Positions 53,476-61,195 of a stretch of 64,000 nucleotides of DNA are shown here, in pieces. A program made the position numbers and the translations under genes. Numbering within the stretch: the first letter of the stretch is position 1; the number at the start of each line of letters is the position of its first letter. Origin of the DNA: an uncultured Clostridia bacterium (lineage in GTDB: Bacteria; Bacillota; Clostridia; Oscillospirales; Acutalibacteraceae); the NCBI GenBank assembly GCA_947630835.1, contig CANRIZ010000009.1, positions 1-64,000 on the forward strand, written 5' to 3'. A model generated the notes under the pieces. That model made no database searches and was not told the origin of the DNA. It saw only the letters and a list, made by a program, of their open reading frames with translations.

Positions 53476-54933
53476 TTATTTTTCTTCCTGCGCTTGATTA
53501 TTTATGTTGGAAGAATGTAATTTTTCGTAAATCGGTTCAAGTTTTGATTTTGTAAGCGGATAAGCAAATTTGTACAAAATGAAAATCAAAGTGTATGTAA
53601 CTGCGGGAATGAGCGTGCAAACGCTTAATATACCTTCGCTTACGCCCTCAACGTAACCCGAATTTGCCATTATCTCAACATCGTAGCCGACCTTGCCCAA
53701 AAGCATAAGCCCGCCGTAGTCGGCAACGGTTTGACCGAGCTTGCGGCAGAAGGTATATACGGCGTAAATTGCGCTTTCGCTCTTGATTCCGGTTTTGTAT
53801 TCCTGGTAATCTATAACGTCGGCAACTACCGCCCAGTTGGTTATGGAAACAAAAGAATAGCCGAAACCTATTATAAACAACAGCAGCATAAAGAGCCATG
53901 ATTGATCTCTGCCGGGTTTGATAAGGAAGCAGATTATGGCGGCAAGAGCGGAAAAGAAGGCTCCGAATTCGCTTATTTCTTTCTTTCCGAATTTTTTGAC
54001 AAGCTTTGGTACAAAGGGAATCATCAAAGCCATCGGAAGGTATTGCGCTATTGTTCCCAAAACGGACAGGCTTGTATTACAGAAATAATTTTTGTACAGA
54101 TACTGGTTAAGAGAGGCAAACTGAAGCTGTCCGCTGATGAGTATGCCGGTAAGCGCAAGGGCGATAAAAGGTCTGCTTTTAAACATACCCGCATAAGTAT
54201 CTTTTATATTCAGCTTGGGATTTGCCTGCGAGGGTACTCGCTCCTTGGTGGATTTAAAGCAGGCTAAATAAAATACTATAGCGCACGCCGCCATCGCAAC
54301 GGCAAAGAGGAGCATACCGCGGGGATTAGCTTCGTTGTGAGTGTTGCCGTCGGGAGTTTTAACCTTAGTATATATTAAAAACGGAGCTATCAAAAGGGGA
54401 GCGGCGCCGCCTATTCCGCCGCCGATTGTTCTGAAGGTGGAAAGCAAAGTTCGCCCCTCGGGGTCGTCGGTTATTACGGACGCGAGCGAGCCGAAAGGCA
54501 CGTTAATTCCGGTATAAAGCATACCGAAGGCTATGTATGTTACATACGCAAAGGCGAGTATAAGCCATTGACTGTCTGTAAACTGCCTTATGTTAAAAAA
54601 GCAAATAAGCTGCGATAAGGCAAGCGGAACGGCAATCCACTTAATATAAGAACGATATTTGCCGTCTTTGTTGGGACGTTTCTTAGCAACAATAGTTCCC
54701 CACATAGGGTCGTTTACCGCGTCCCAAAGCCTTGTGATAAGAAAAAGATGAGCGACTTTATCGGTTGCGATTTTTAAAACGTCTGTATAAAATACTTTCA
54801 GAAAAGAGGAAATATAGGTAAGAACAAAAAGATTGCCCGCGTCGCCGAGCATATAACCCATGCCCTCTTTTATGCCTATTTTGTTAGGATTTTCGTTTTT
54901 TACAGCAGTATTTGCCTGTTTGTTTTCGGTCAC
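53476..54933 (-). CDS. GPH-family (MelB-like) sugar:cation symporter
   Basis: A 485-residue major facilitator with about 12 membrane helices. The start GMGYMLGDAGNLFVLTYISS, ITRLWDAVNDPMWGTIVAKK (the Asp-rich helix II-III site of MelB proteins) and GFGYSFVSITNWAVVADVID are typical for the glycoside-pentoside-hexuronide:cation symporters. It would import a glycoside or uronide with Na+ or H+. It is upstream of the sulfatase-like gene in a two-gene operon, suggesting that both handle one substrate, which cannot be named. Confidence 0.88.
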   Translation of the reverse strand: MTENKQANTAVKNENPNKIGIKEGMGYMLGDAGNLFVLTYISSFLKVFYTDVLKIATDKVAHLFLITRLWDAVNDPMWGTIVAKKRPNKDGKYRSYIKWIAVPLALSQLICFFNIRQFTDSQWLILAFAYVTYIAFGMLYTGINVPFGSLASVITDDPEGRTLLSTFRTIGGGIGGAAPLLIAPFLIYTKVKTPDGNTHNEANPRGMLLFAVAMAACAIVFYLACFKSTKERVPSQANPKLNIKDTYAGMFKSRPFIALALTGILISGQLQFASLNQYLYKNYFCNTSLSVLGTIAQYLPMALMIPFVPKLVKKFGKKEISEFGAFFSALAAIICFLIKPGRDQSWLFMLLLFIIGFGYSFVSITNWAVVADVIDYQEYKTGIKSESAIYAVYTFCRKLGQTVADYGGLMLLGKVGYDVEIMANSGYVEGVSEGILSVCTLIPAVTYTLIFILYKFAYPLTKSKLEPIYEKLHSSNINNQAQEEK

Positions 54934-55072
54934 AAAAATACCTCCCGTTTATATATAAATTCAGTATAACATAAATGAAAAATAAAAGCAAATACCAATG
55001 CGCTGTCTTAAAATAAATATTTTTGCATATTAAAGTCTTGCATAAATTCGGCAAATAAATGAATTTCCGCTA

Positions 55073-55101
55073 TTGACTTTACGGGAAAATTTCTATATAA
55101 T
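55073..55101 (+). promoter_or_regulatory. promoter of tRNA-Leu(TAA)
   Basis: TTGACT (55073-55078), 17-base spacer and perfect TATAAT (55096-55101), 19 bases before the tRNA. Confidence 0.75.
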
Positions 55102-55120
55102 ATTAAAGCAATTCGGATAT

Positions 55121-55207
55121 GCTGGTGTGGCGAAATCGGCAGACGCAAGGGACTTAAAATCCCTCGGTAGAAATACCGTACCGGTTCAAGTCCGGTCACC
55201 AGCACCA
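55121..55207 (+). tRNA. tRNA-Leu (anticodon TAA)
   Basis: An 87-nt type II tRNA with encoded CCA: acceptor GCTGGTG/CACCAGC, anticodon arm GGGACT-TAA-AATCCC, a variable arm around TCGGTAGAAATACCGT, and T-arm CCGGTTCAAGTCCGG. Confidence 0.96.
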
Positions 55208-55245
55208 AAAATCGGCAAGGCCCGCGGCGGCTTTGCCGATTTTTG
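55208..55245 (+). terminator. tRNA-Leu(TAA) terminator
   Basis: AAAATCGGCAA (55208-55218) pairs with TTGCCGATTTT (55233-55243) and the stem merges into a T-run. On the minus strand it could also end the D-lactate dehydrogenase transcript. Confidence 0.8.
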
Positions 55246-55261
55246 CAAATTGAGAAGTATT

Positions 55262-56293
55262 TTAAAAGCATTTTTTGCATTTTTGACTTTTACAGCTTTC
55301 TGTCTGCCCGCATTTATAGCAAAGCTCGTTTTCGCACACGCCTTCATTTTCAAACTCTTTAATGTTTTCGACCGTAATTTCGGCTATATTATTGAGCGCT
55401 TCCTCCGTAAGGTACGCCTGATGCGAGGTTACGAGAACATTAGGCATTGTAATCAGCCTTGCAAGGGTGTCGTCGTCTATAATATGGCCCGAATAATCGT
55501 TATAGAATATATCGGACTCCTCCTCGTAAACGTCAAGGCAGGCAGCGCCTATTTTCCGCTCCTTTATACCGTCAAGCAGGGCTTCGGAATCAATAATCGC
55601 GCCTCTCGAAGTATTTAATATGATTACGCCTTTTTTCAGCTTATCTATACTGTCTTTGTTAATAAGATGGAAACTGTCCTCATTAAGCGGACAATGGAAG
55701 GAGATTATATCGCTCTTTTCAAAAAGCGTATCGAGCCTCTGAACGTAATTAATTCCGCTGTTTAATTGCGGGTACTTGTCGTACGCTATTACATTTAAAC
55801 CGAAGCCGTTGCATATATCAATAAAAACCTTGCCGATTTTTCCCGTGCCGACCACCCCCATGGTTTTACCGTGCAGGTCAAAGCCTTTTAATCCGTTGAG
55901 TGAAAAATTAAAATCCTTTGTTCTGTTGTAAGCCTTGTGTATTCTTCTGACGCTTGTCAAAAGCATAGCTATGGTGTGTTCGGCAACCGCATACGGCGAG
56001 TAAGCCGGAACGTGAAAAACGTGTGTTTTTTTATAGGCATATTCAACGTCCACATTATTGTATCCGGCACAGCGCAGGGCTATAAATTTTACTCCCGTTT
56101 CAAAAAGAGCGTCGATTACCTTTGCGTTCGCCGTGTCGTTTACAAAAATACAAACGCCGTCAAAACCGTTGGCGAGCTTAACGGTATCTTCGTTCAGCTT
56201 AGCTTCAAAAAATTTAATTTGAAAACTGTCGCTTATGTGCTTTTCAAAAGTTTCTATGTCGTACTGCTTGGCGTCAAAAAGCGCAAGCTTCAT
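55262..56293 (-). CDS. ldhA: D-lactate dehydrogenase (2-hydroxyacid dehydrogenase family) with Cys-rich tail
   Basis: A 343-residue NAD-dependent enzyme reducing pyruvate to D-lactate. The substrate Arg lies near LRCAGYNNVD, the NAD loop is GVVGTGKIGKVF, the catalytic Arg in NTSRGAIID, Glu in CLDVYEEE and His in VTSHQAYLTEEAL. The order and the PAYSPYAVAEH segment fit LdhA rather than PGDH. The last 24 residues form an unusual Cys-rich tail (CENELCYKCGQTESCKSQKC then KKCF) with seven Cys, possibly metal binding. Transcribed leftward toward tRNA-Leu. Confidence 0.9.
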   Translation of the reverse strand: MKLALFDAKQYDIETFEKHISDSFQIKFFEAKLNEDTVKLANGFDGVCIFVNDTANAKVIDALFETGVKFIALRCAGYNNVDVEYAYKKTHVFHVPAYSPYAVAEHTIAMLLTSVRRIHKAYNRTKDFNFSLNGLKGFDLHGKTMGVVGTGKIGKVFIDICNGFGLNVIAYDKYPQLNSGINYVQRLDTLFEKSDIISFHCPLNEDSFHLINKDSIDKLKKGVIILNTSRGAIIDSEALLDGIKERKIGAACLDVYEEESDIFYNDYSGHIIDDDTLARLITMPNVLVTSHQAYLTEEALNNIAEITVENIKEFENEGVCENELCYKCGQTESCKSQKCKKCF

Positions 56294-56432
56294 ATTATCA
56301 CCCCGTTTTTGTTTACTTATATTTTGCCAAAAACGAACGGAAAAATAAATTTTAATAATTTTTCTTTTAATATTGAAACTTGCAAAGAAAGAAGTATAAT
56401 ATAATTATCAATAAATACAGGGGTGTGCGGAT

Positions 56433-57284
56433 ATGAAAATCAAATATCTCGGTACTGCCGCCGCAGAGGGTACGCCCGCCCTTTTTTGCAGCTGTGAAAT
56501 TTGCGAAAAGGCAAGAAGGCTCGGCGGCAAAAACATCAGAACCCGCTCCCAAACTCTGATTAACGACGATTTACTTATCGACTTTCCTGCCGATACTTAC
56601 ATGCACGTTTTGGATTACGGGCTTGATTTGCGCAAAATTAAAACTCTTCTTATAACGCACGGGCACGACGACCATTTTTATCCTTTTGATTTGGTTTACC
56701 GCTGTTCGCCCGTGTATGCCGTTTTTCCCGATAACGGTTTTTCCAAAAAGCCTCTCGAGCTTTACCTTACAAGAAATTCGGGCAAAATTATGCGCCCGTA
56801 TTTTAAAAAGGAAAAGGTAAAAAGAGATAAAAACGCAATAAATATTAATTATATTAAAAAATTTAAAAGCTTTGTTTCAAACGGATATACGGTTACTCCG
56901 CTAAGGGCGAGCCATGCAAAATTCCTCGACCCCGTAATTTACATAATTCAAAAGGATAATAAGGCCGTTTTGTATGCCCACGACAGCGGATATTTTCCCG
57001 AAGACAGTTGGAATTATATCAGGCAAAGCAAAATTGTTTTTGACTTTGTTTCGCTTGACTGCACTTCTACTCTTAAAGACGAGGCTTACGAGTACCATAT
57101 GGGACTTAAGGCGTGTTGTGACGTTAAATCAAGGCTGATAAAAGAGGGCGGCGCAAACAAAAACACAATTTTCTTTGTCAATCATTTTTCGCATAACGGC
57201 AAAACGGTTTACGACGATTTAAAGCCTTTGGCAGAGCAATACGGCTTTAACGTATCCTATGACGGACTTGAAATTGAATTTTAA
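56433..57284 (+). CDS. MBL-fold metallohydrolase, PhnP-like
   Basis: A 283-residue metallo-beta-lactamase-fold phosphodiesterase. The opening LGTAAAEGTPALFCSCEICE, with its Cys pair, is typical of PhnP, and the metal motif is LLITHGHDDHFYPFDL; later ligands are in LRASHAKF, YAHDSGYF and NHFSHNG. PhnP acts on cyclic ribose phosphates in phosphonate breakdown, but no phn genes are near, so the substrate is open. Confidence 0.85.
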   Translation: MKIKYLGTAAAEGTPALFCSCEICEKARRLGGKNIRTRSQTLINDDLLIDFPADTYMHVLDYGLDLRKIKTLLITHGHDDHFYPFDLVYRCSPVYAVFPDNGFSKKPLELYLTRNSGKIMRPYFKKEKVKRDKNAININYIKKFKSFVSNGYTVTPLRASHAKFLDPVIYIIQKDNKAVLYAHDSGYFPEDSWNYIRQSKIVFDFVSLDCTSTLKDEAYEYHMGLKACCDVKSRLIKEGGANKNTIFFVNHFSHNGKTVYDDLKPLAEQYGFNVSYDGLEIEF

Positions 57285-57302
57285 TTTTGGAGGGATATAT
57301 AC

Positions 57303-57530
57303 TTGGAAAAAAATACGCATCAACATTCTCATTCCAACGCTTCACCCGAGGAAACGCTTGCCTTACTTGAATATATGCTCGGGCATAACCGTCACCATGC
57401 GCAGGATTTGGAGAATTTGTCGGCAAATACGCACGGCGAAGCTTCACGGCTTATAAAATCGGCGGTGGCGGATTTTGAAAGCGGAAACGATAAGCTTGAA
57501 AAGGCTCTCAATATTTTAAAGGGGGAATAA
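57303..57530 (+). CDS. His-rich small helical protein next to CooT
   Basis: A 75-residue protein that starts with TTG at 57303, placed by GGAGGG upstream. The N-terminus reads MEKNTHQHSHSNASPEETLA and a second pair of His occurs in GHNRHHAQDL, so it may bind a transition metal. The rest is helical (ALLEYMLGHN; EASRLIKSAV; KLEKALNILKG). It ends 2 bases before the CooT-like gene and is surely cotranscribed with it. No established function; a nickel or cobalt handling role is inferred from the neighbour. Confidence 0.65.
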   Translation: MEKNTHQHSHSNASPEETLALLEYMLGHNRHHAQDLENLSANTHGEASRLIKSAVADFESGNDKLEKALNILKGE

Positions 57531-57532
57531 AT

Positions 57533-57724
57533 ATGTGTCTTTCTTCCGTATATGAATTAAACGGCGGCGGCAAAAGGTTGATTAAGGAAAATGTAGCGGC
57601 CGTTAAGGTGGAAAACGGAAAGGTAATTTTAATCAACATTTTGGGCGAAAAAACCGAAATTGAGGCTCAAATAGAAAAAATCGACCTTATGGAAAACTTT
57701 ATTGTTTTGAGAAAACCCGCATAA
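57533..57724 (+). CDS. CooT family nickel-binding protein
   Basis: A 63-residue protein beginning MCLSSVYELNGGGKRLIKEN. The N-terminal Met-Cys and the short all-beta pattern match CooT, whose Cys2 binds nickel in carbon monoxide dehydrogenase maturation. In this window no CODH genes are present. It follows the His-rich gene by 2 bases; both precede a Gfo/Idh/MocA gene. The family is clear, the client enzyme is not. Confidence 0.82.
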   Translation: MCLSSVYELNGGGKRLIKENVAAVKVENGKVILINILGEKTEIEAQIEKIDLMENFIVLRKPA

Positions 57725-57747
57725 ATTACATAAAAAGGGATGCTTTT

Positions 57748-58716
57748 ATGGAAAATAAATTTAAATGGCTTTACGTCGGTTGCGGTAATATTGCTTCCCA
57801 AACCGCAAGAAGCATTGAAAAAGGCGAACATCAAATAGTTTCTGTTTACAGCAGGCGCTTCGATAAGGCCGAAGAGTTTGCTTCAAAGCACTCGGCAAGG
57901 GCCTTTTACAGCTTTGATGAAGCGTTAAAGTCCGATTTTGACGCCGTGTATATTGCAACGCCGCACACCTCCCACCTTGAATATACGCTCAAGGCTTTGG
58001 AAAACGGAAAAAGCGTTTTGTGCGAAAAATCCCTCGGCGTCAACTGCGCTCAGGTCGGCAAAATGATTGAAGAATCGCAAAAATGCAATACCTATCTTTG
58101 CGAGGCTATGTGGACTTGGTTTTCCGACGTTGCGCTTACGGTTAAAAAGTGGGTTTTAAGCGGCAGGCTCGGTAAAATTAAAAGCGCAAATTTAAGCTTT
58201 TGTATCCCCGGTATGTTTATGGATAAAAAATCAAGGGTTTTCAATCCTAATACCGCCGGCGGAGCGCTTTTGGACATTGCCGTTTATCCGATTACATATT
58301 GTTACAATCTTTTCGGCTTCCCCAAAGATATAATCTGTAAGGGTGAAATTAAAAACGGCGTCGATTACAGCGACAGAATAACTTTGAAATATGACGGCTT
58401 CGAGTGTCATTTAAAATCCGATTTTTATCGCCTTGACGAAAAATGCGTCATTATCGGCGAGAACGGAAAAATCAGCGTGCCTATGTTCCATATGGGTTCG
58501 CTTGCAAAGCTTAAATCGGGGGACTCAAGCGAAACCTTCAGAGGAAAAACCGATTATCTTACCGAATTTTCGAGGGCTGCCGAGGAAATAAGACAGGGTA
58601 AAAAGCAGTCCGATTACGTTCCGTTAAAAAATACGCTTGAATGTATGAAAATAATGGACGAATGCAGAAAACAGATGAATTTGGTTTATCCGTTTGAAAA
58701 AGGCGAGGATTTTTAA
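57748..58716 (+). CDS. Gfo/Idh/MocA family oxidoreductase
   Basis: A 322-residue NAD(P)-dependent oxidoreductase. The Rossmann start is KWLYVGCGNIASQTARSIEK, with YIATPHTSHLEYTLKALENGKSVLCEK as the second family block, and a C-terminal alpha/beta domain containing GGALLDIAVYPITY (the catalytic Asp/His type region). It probably oxidises a sugar or cyclitol. The VOC-family gene starts on the next base after its stop. Confidence 0.9.
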   Translation: MENKFKWLYVGCGNIASQTARSIEKGEHQIVSVYSRRFDKAEEFASKHSARAFYSFDEALKSDFDAVYIATPHTSHLEYTLKALENGKSVLCEKSLGVNCAQVGKMIEESQKCNTYLCEAMWTWFSDVALTVKKWVLSGRLGKIKSANLSFCIPGMFMDKKSRVFNPNTAGGALLDIAVYPITYCYNLFGFPKDIICKGEIKNGVDYSDRITLKYDGFECHLKSDFYRLDEKCVIIGENGKISVPMFHMGSLAKLKSGDSSETFRGKTDYLTEFSRAAEEIRQGKKQSDYVPLKNTLECMKIMDECRKQMNLVYPFEKGEDF

Positions 58717-59205
58717 ATGAAAGTTAAACAGATAGGGCATTTGGCGTTTAACTGTAAAAGGCAGAAGGAAAGCGTTGCTTTTTACAGGGATATACTCGGA
58801 TTTAAAGAGAAATTTACGCTCAAATATTATGACTTTGTTACTATAGTAAAAAATTCGGGAGTTAAGCTCCCCGGCATTGCTTACAAATATCTTGAAAAAA
58901 GAGGCGATAACCCTTGGATTACATATTTGGAAGCAGGGGAGGGCGTATTTATTGAATTATTCGACCAGTTGGGCGCGTTTGTAATGAACAGGCCCGCTTT
59001 TTTCCATAATAACTATCAGCACTTTGCGATAATCGTTGAGGATATAAACGAAACAAAGCGAGAGCTTATTGAAAAGGACGTAAAAATCGACAGCGATATT
59101 TCTTTAGGACCTGACAATACTTATCAAATGTGGATACACGACCCCGACGGCAATAAAATCGAAATAATGCAATATACCGAAAATTCATTGCAGCTTAAAT
59201 CATAA
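58717..59205 (+). CDS. VOC family (glyoxalase-like) protein
   Basis: A 162-residue protein with two beta-alpha-beta-beta-beta units: KQIGHLAFNCKRQKESVAFY...GFKEKF and QHFAIIVEDINETKRELIEK, ending HDPDGNKIEIMQY. Likely metal ligands are His8, a Glu near EAGEGVFIELFD, His in YQHFA and the Glu of KIEIMQ. It may be a lactoylglutathione-lyase-like or sugar-isomerising enzyme acting with the adjacent oxidoreductase. Confidence 0.85.
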   Translation: MKVKQIGHLAFNCKRQKESVAFYRDILGFKEKFTLKYYDFVTIVKNSGVKLPGIAYKYLEKRGDNPWITYLEAGEGVFIELFDQLGAFVMNRPAFFHNNYQHFAIIVEDINETKRELIEKDVKIDSDISLGPDNTYQMWIHDPDGNKIEIMQYTENSLQLKS

Positions 59206-59291
59206 ACTTTTTAAAAATTGTTGTTTCTTGATTTTTGTTATAATATTTGCTATTATTTATCTAAAAATTTTTAATATACAGGAGAAAAATT

Positions 59292-60824
59292 ATGAACGCT
59301 TCATTCAAAAAAGTTTTTTCCGTTCTTTTATGCTTTAGTATTCTGGCGACTCTTATGGCGCCTGCTGTTTCGGCGGCTCCCGCGGCCGACGTTACCGATA
59401 TAAGCGTTGAGGGAACGCAGGGCAACGACGGTTGGTACACAAGCGACGTAACTCTTACGCCTGTTGCACCGGGCAGTTTGATTTCCTCAAACGGTTCGGA
59501 CTGGCAACAGTCGATTGTCGTAAAAGGCGACCGCACAAGTCCGTTTACTTATTATTTAAAGGACGCGGACGGTCAGGAATCGGGCGCTGAAAAAATCACT
59601 TTAAAAATTGATAAAACAGCTCCCCGTATTCGTTCCGGCTCGGCATTTAAAGACGGCGGCATTTACTGCAAAACAGTAAGCGGCGGCATTGTTGAGGAGT
59701 ATTTTGATAAAATACTTGTAGACGGCGAACCTATCAGATATACTCAAGATGATTATGATGAGATAAAGTATTACTTTACAATAAATACTGCCGGTTCTCA
59801 TACTGTTGAAGTATATGACAAGGCAGGCAATGTGCTTACCGCCAATATCACTGTAAACGAAGACCATGTTTACGGCGATTTGGTTCAGACCAAAGCGCCG
59901 AGCTGTACCGTAAGGGGTAATTGGGAAAAGCAGTGCATTTACTGTATTCATAAGGTTATAATTTCTTCTACCGACGCAGAAATGGATCAGCTCCACGACT
60001 GGAACGAGCCCACATTTGAATGGGCGGAGGACGGTTCTTCCGCAACCGCGTCTTTCACCTGCAACAATTCGGAGCTTCACGCAAAAACCTTAGATGCGGA
60101 AATCACTTCGGAGGTTGTTACGCCGGCTACCTGCGTAGAACCCGGCGAAACCAAATACACCGCAACTGTTGAATTACAGGGTCAAACCTATACCGACGAA
60201 AAGATAATAAAGGATATTCCCATTTCCGCGGAACACGCATGGGAAGAACCTCAATTTGTTTGGGCAAACGACGGTTCCTTGGCTTATGCCGAATTTGTAT
60301 GCGGCAACAGCTCGGAGCATAACAAAAGCGTTGTCGCAGAAGTAACTTCCGAGGTCGTTAAGGCGGCTACCTGCACCGAACCCGGCGAAACAAAATATAC
60401 CGCAACTGTCGAAATGCAGGGTCAAACCTATACCGACGTAAAGATAATAAAGGATATTCCCGCTATCGCTCACAGTCTTACAAAGGTAGACGCTACACAG
60501 GCAAGCGAAACCAAAGAGGGCAATATAGAGTATTATATTTGCGGCGATTGTAAAAAAGCATTCCTTGACGCCGAGGGTAAAACCGAAATTAGCTTGGAAG
60601 ACACCGTATTGCCTAAGGTTGAAGTAAAGGTAGTTAAAGGCGATGCAAACGCAGACGGCAAAGTAGGCATTGTTGACGCAAAGCTTGTTTTAAAATATGT
60701 CGCCCAAATGCAGACGTTAAGCGATAAAGAATATAAAGCCGCCGATATGAACAACGACGGAAACGTAACGGTTGTCGACGCTAAGCTTATTCTTAAATTA
60801 ATTGCCGGTATAAATAACGCATAA
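59292..60824 (+). CDS. secreted repeat protein with C-terminal type I dockerin
   Basis: A 510-residue exported protein. A Sec signal peptide (about 1-28, cleavage near SAAPA) is followed by a beta-rich region (about 35-190, including TSDVTLTPVAPG and KIDKTAPRIRSG, Ig-like), two tandem ~80-residue repeats (about 236-312 and 316-392) sharing PGETKYTATVE and GQTYTD-K-IIKDIP with paired Cys, and a dockerin (about 449-507) with two calcium-loop halves GDANADGKVGIVDAKL and DMNNDGNVTVVDAKL. A dockerin docks to cohesins, so it may sit in a cellulosome-like surface complex. No enzyme domain is recognised and no cohesin gene is in the window. Confidence 0.82.
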   Translation: MNASFKKVFSVLLCFSILATLMAPAVSAAPAADVTDISVEGTQGNDGWYTSDVTLTPVAPGSLISSNGSDWQQSIVVKGDRTSPFTYYLKDADGQESGAEKITLKIDKTAPRIRSGSAFKDGGIYCKTVSGGIVEEYFDKILVDGEPIRYTQDDYDEIKYYFTINTAGSHTVEVYDKAGNVLTANITVNEDHVYGDLVQTKAPSCTVRGNWEKQCIYCIHKVIISSTDAEMDQLHDWNEPTFEWAEDGSSATASFTCNNSELHAKTLDAEITSEVVTPATCVEPGETKYTATVELQGQTYTDEKIIKDIPISAEHAWEEPQFVWANDGSLAYAEFVCGNSSEHNKSVVAEVTSEVVKAATCTEPGETKYTATVEMQGQTYTDVKIIKDIPAIAHSLTKVDATQASETKEGNIEYYICGDCKKAFLDAEGKTEISLEDTVLPKVEVKVVKGDANADGKVGIVDAKLVLKYVAQMQTLSDKEYKAADMNNDGNVTVVDAKLILKLIAGINNA

Positions 60825-60909
60825 ATTAATATTTGTTATTTAAAATTTCAAATCGGCTTTTAATTAAAACGTATAAGAAAAAAGACAAAAAGCAAATACA
60901 TTTAACATC

Positions 60910-60946
60910 AAAAACGGCAAAGCTCGTAAGAGACTTGCCGTTTTTT
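60910..60946 (-). terminator. tRNA-Leu(TAG) terminator
   Basis: On the minus strand AAAACGGCAA pairs with TTGCCGTTTT over a 14-base loop and leads into a T-run. Confidence 0.75.
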
Positions 60947-61030
60947 GGTGCAGGTAACAGGACTTGAACCTGCAAGTCTTTCGACACCGGATCCTAAATC
61001 CGGCGTGTTTGCCAATTTCACCATACCTGC
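60946..61030 (-). tRNA. tRNA-Leu (anticodon TAG)
   Basis: An 85-nt minus-strand tRNA with encoded CCA: starts GCAGGTATGGTGAAATTGGC, anticodon arm CCGGATT-TAG-GATCCGG, T-arm CAGGTTCAAGTCCTG, acceptor end TACCTGCACCA. The intervals 60825-60909 and 61031-61195 hold only AT-rich sequence and the start region of the GH2 gene. Confidence 0.95.
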
Positions 61031-61195
61031 ATAAGTTTAACGAAGCCGACGTTATCTTTCGCCGCTTTTGCATAATTATATCAAATTAAAATTTAAAATT
61101 CAATACATAACCGCTTTTTTTATTGTACTTTTATATGGACAAAAGGGGAGATTTGATATAGAATATTTATATTAAATAAAAAGGGAGTTTGTAAT

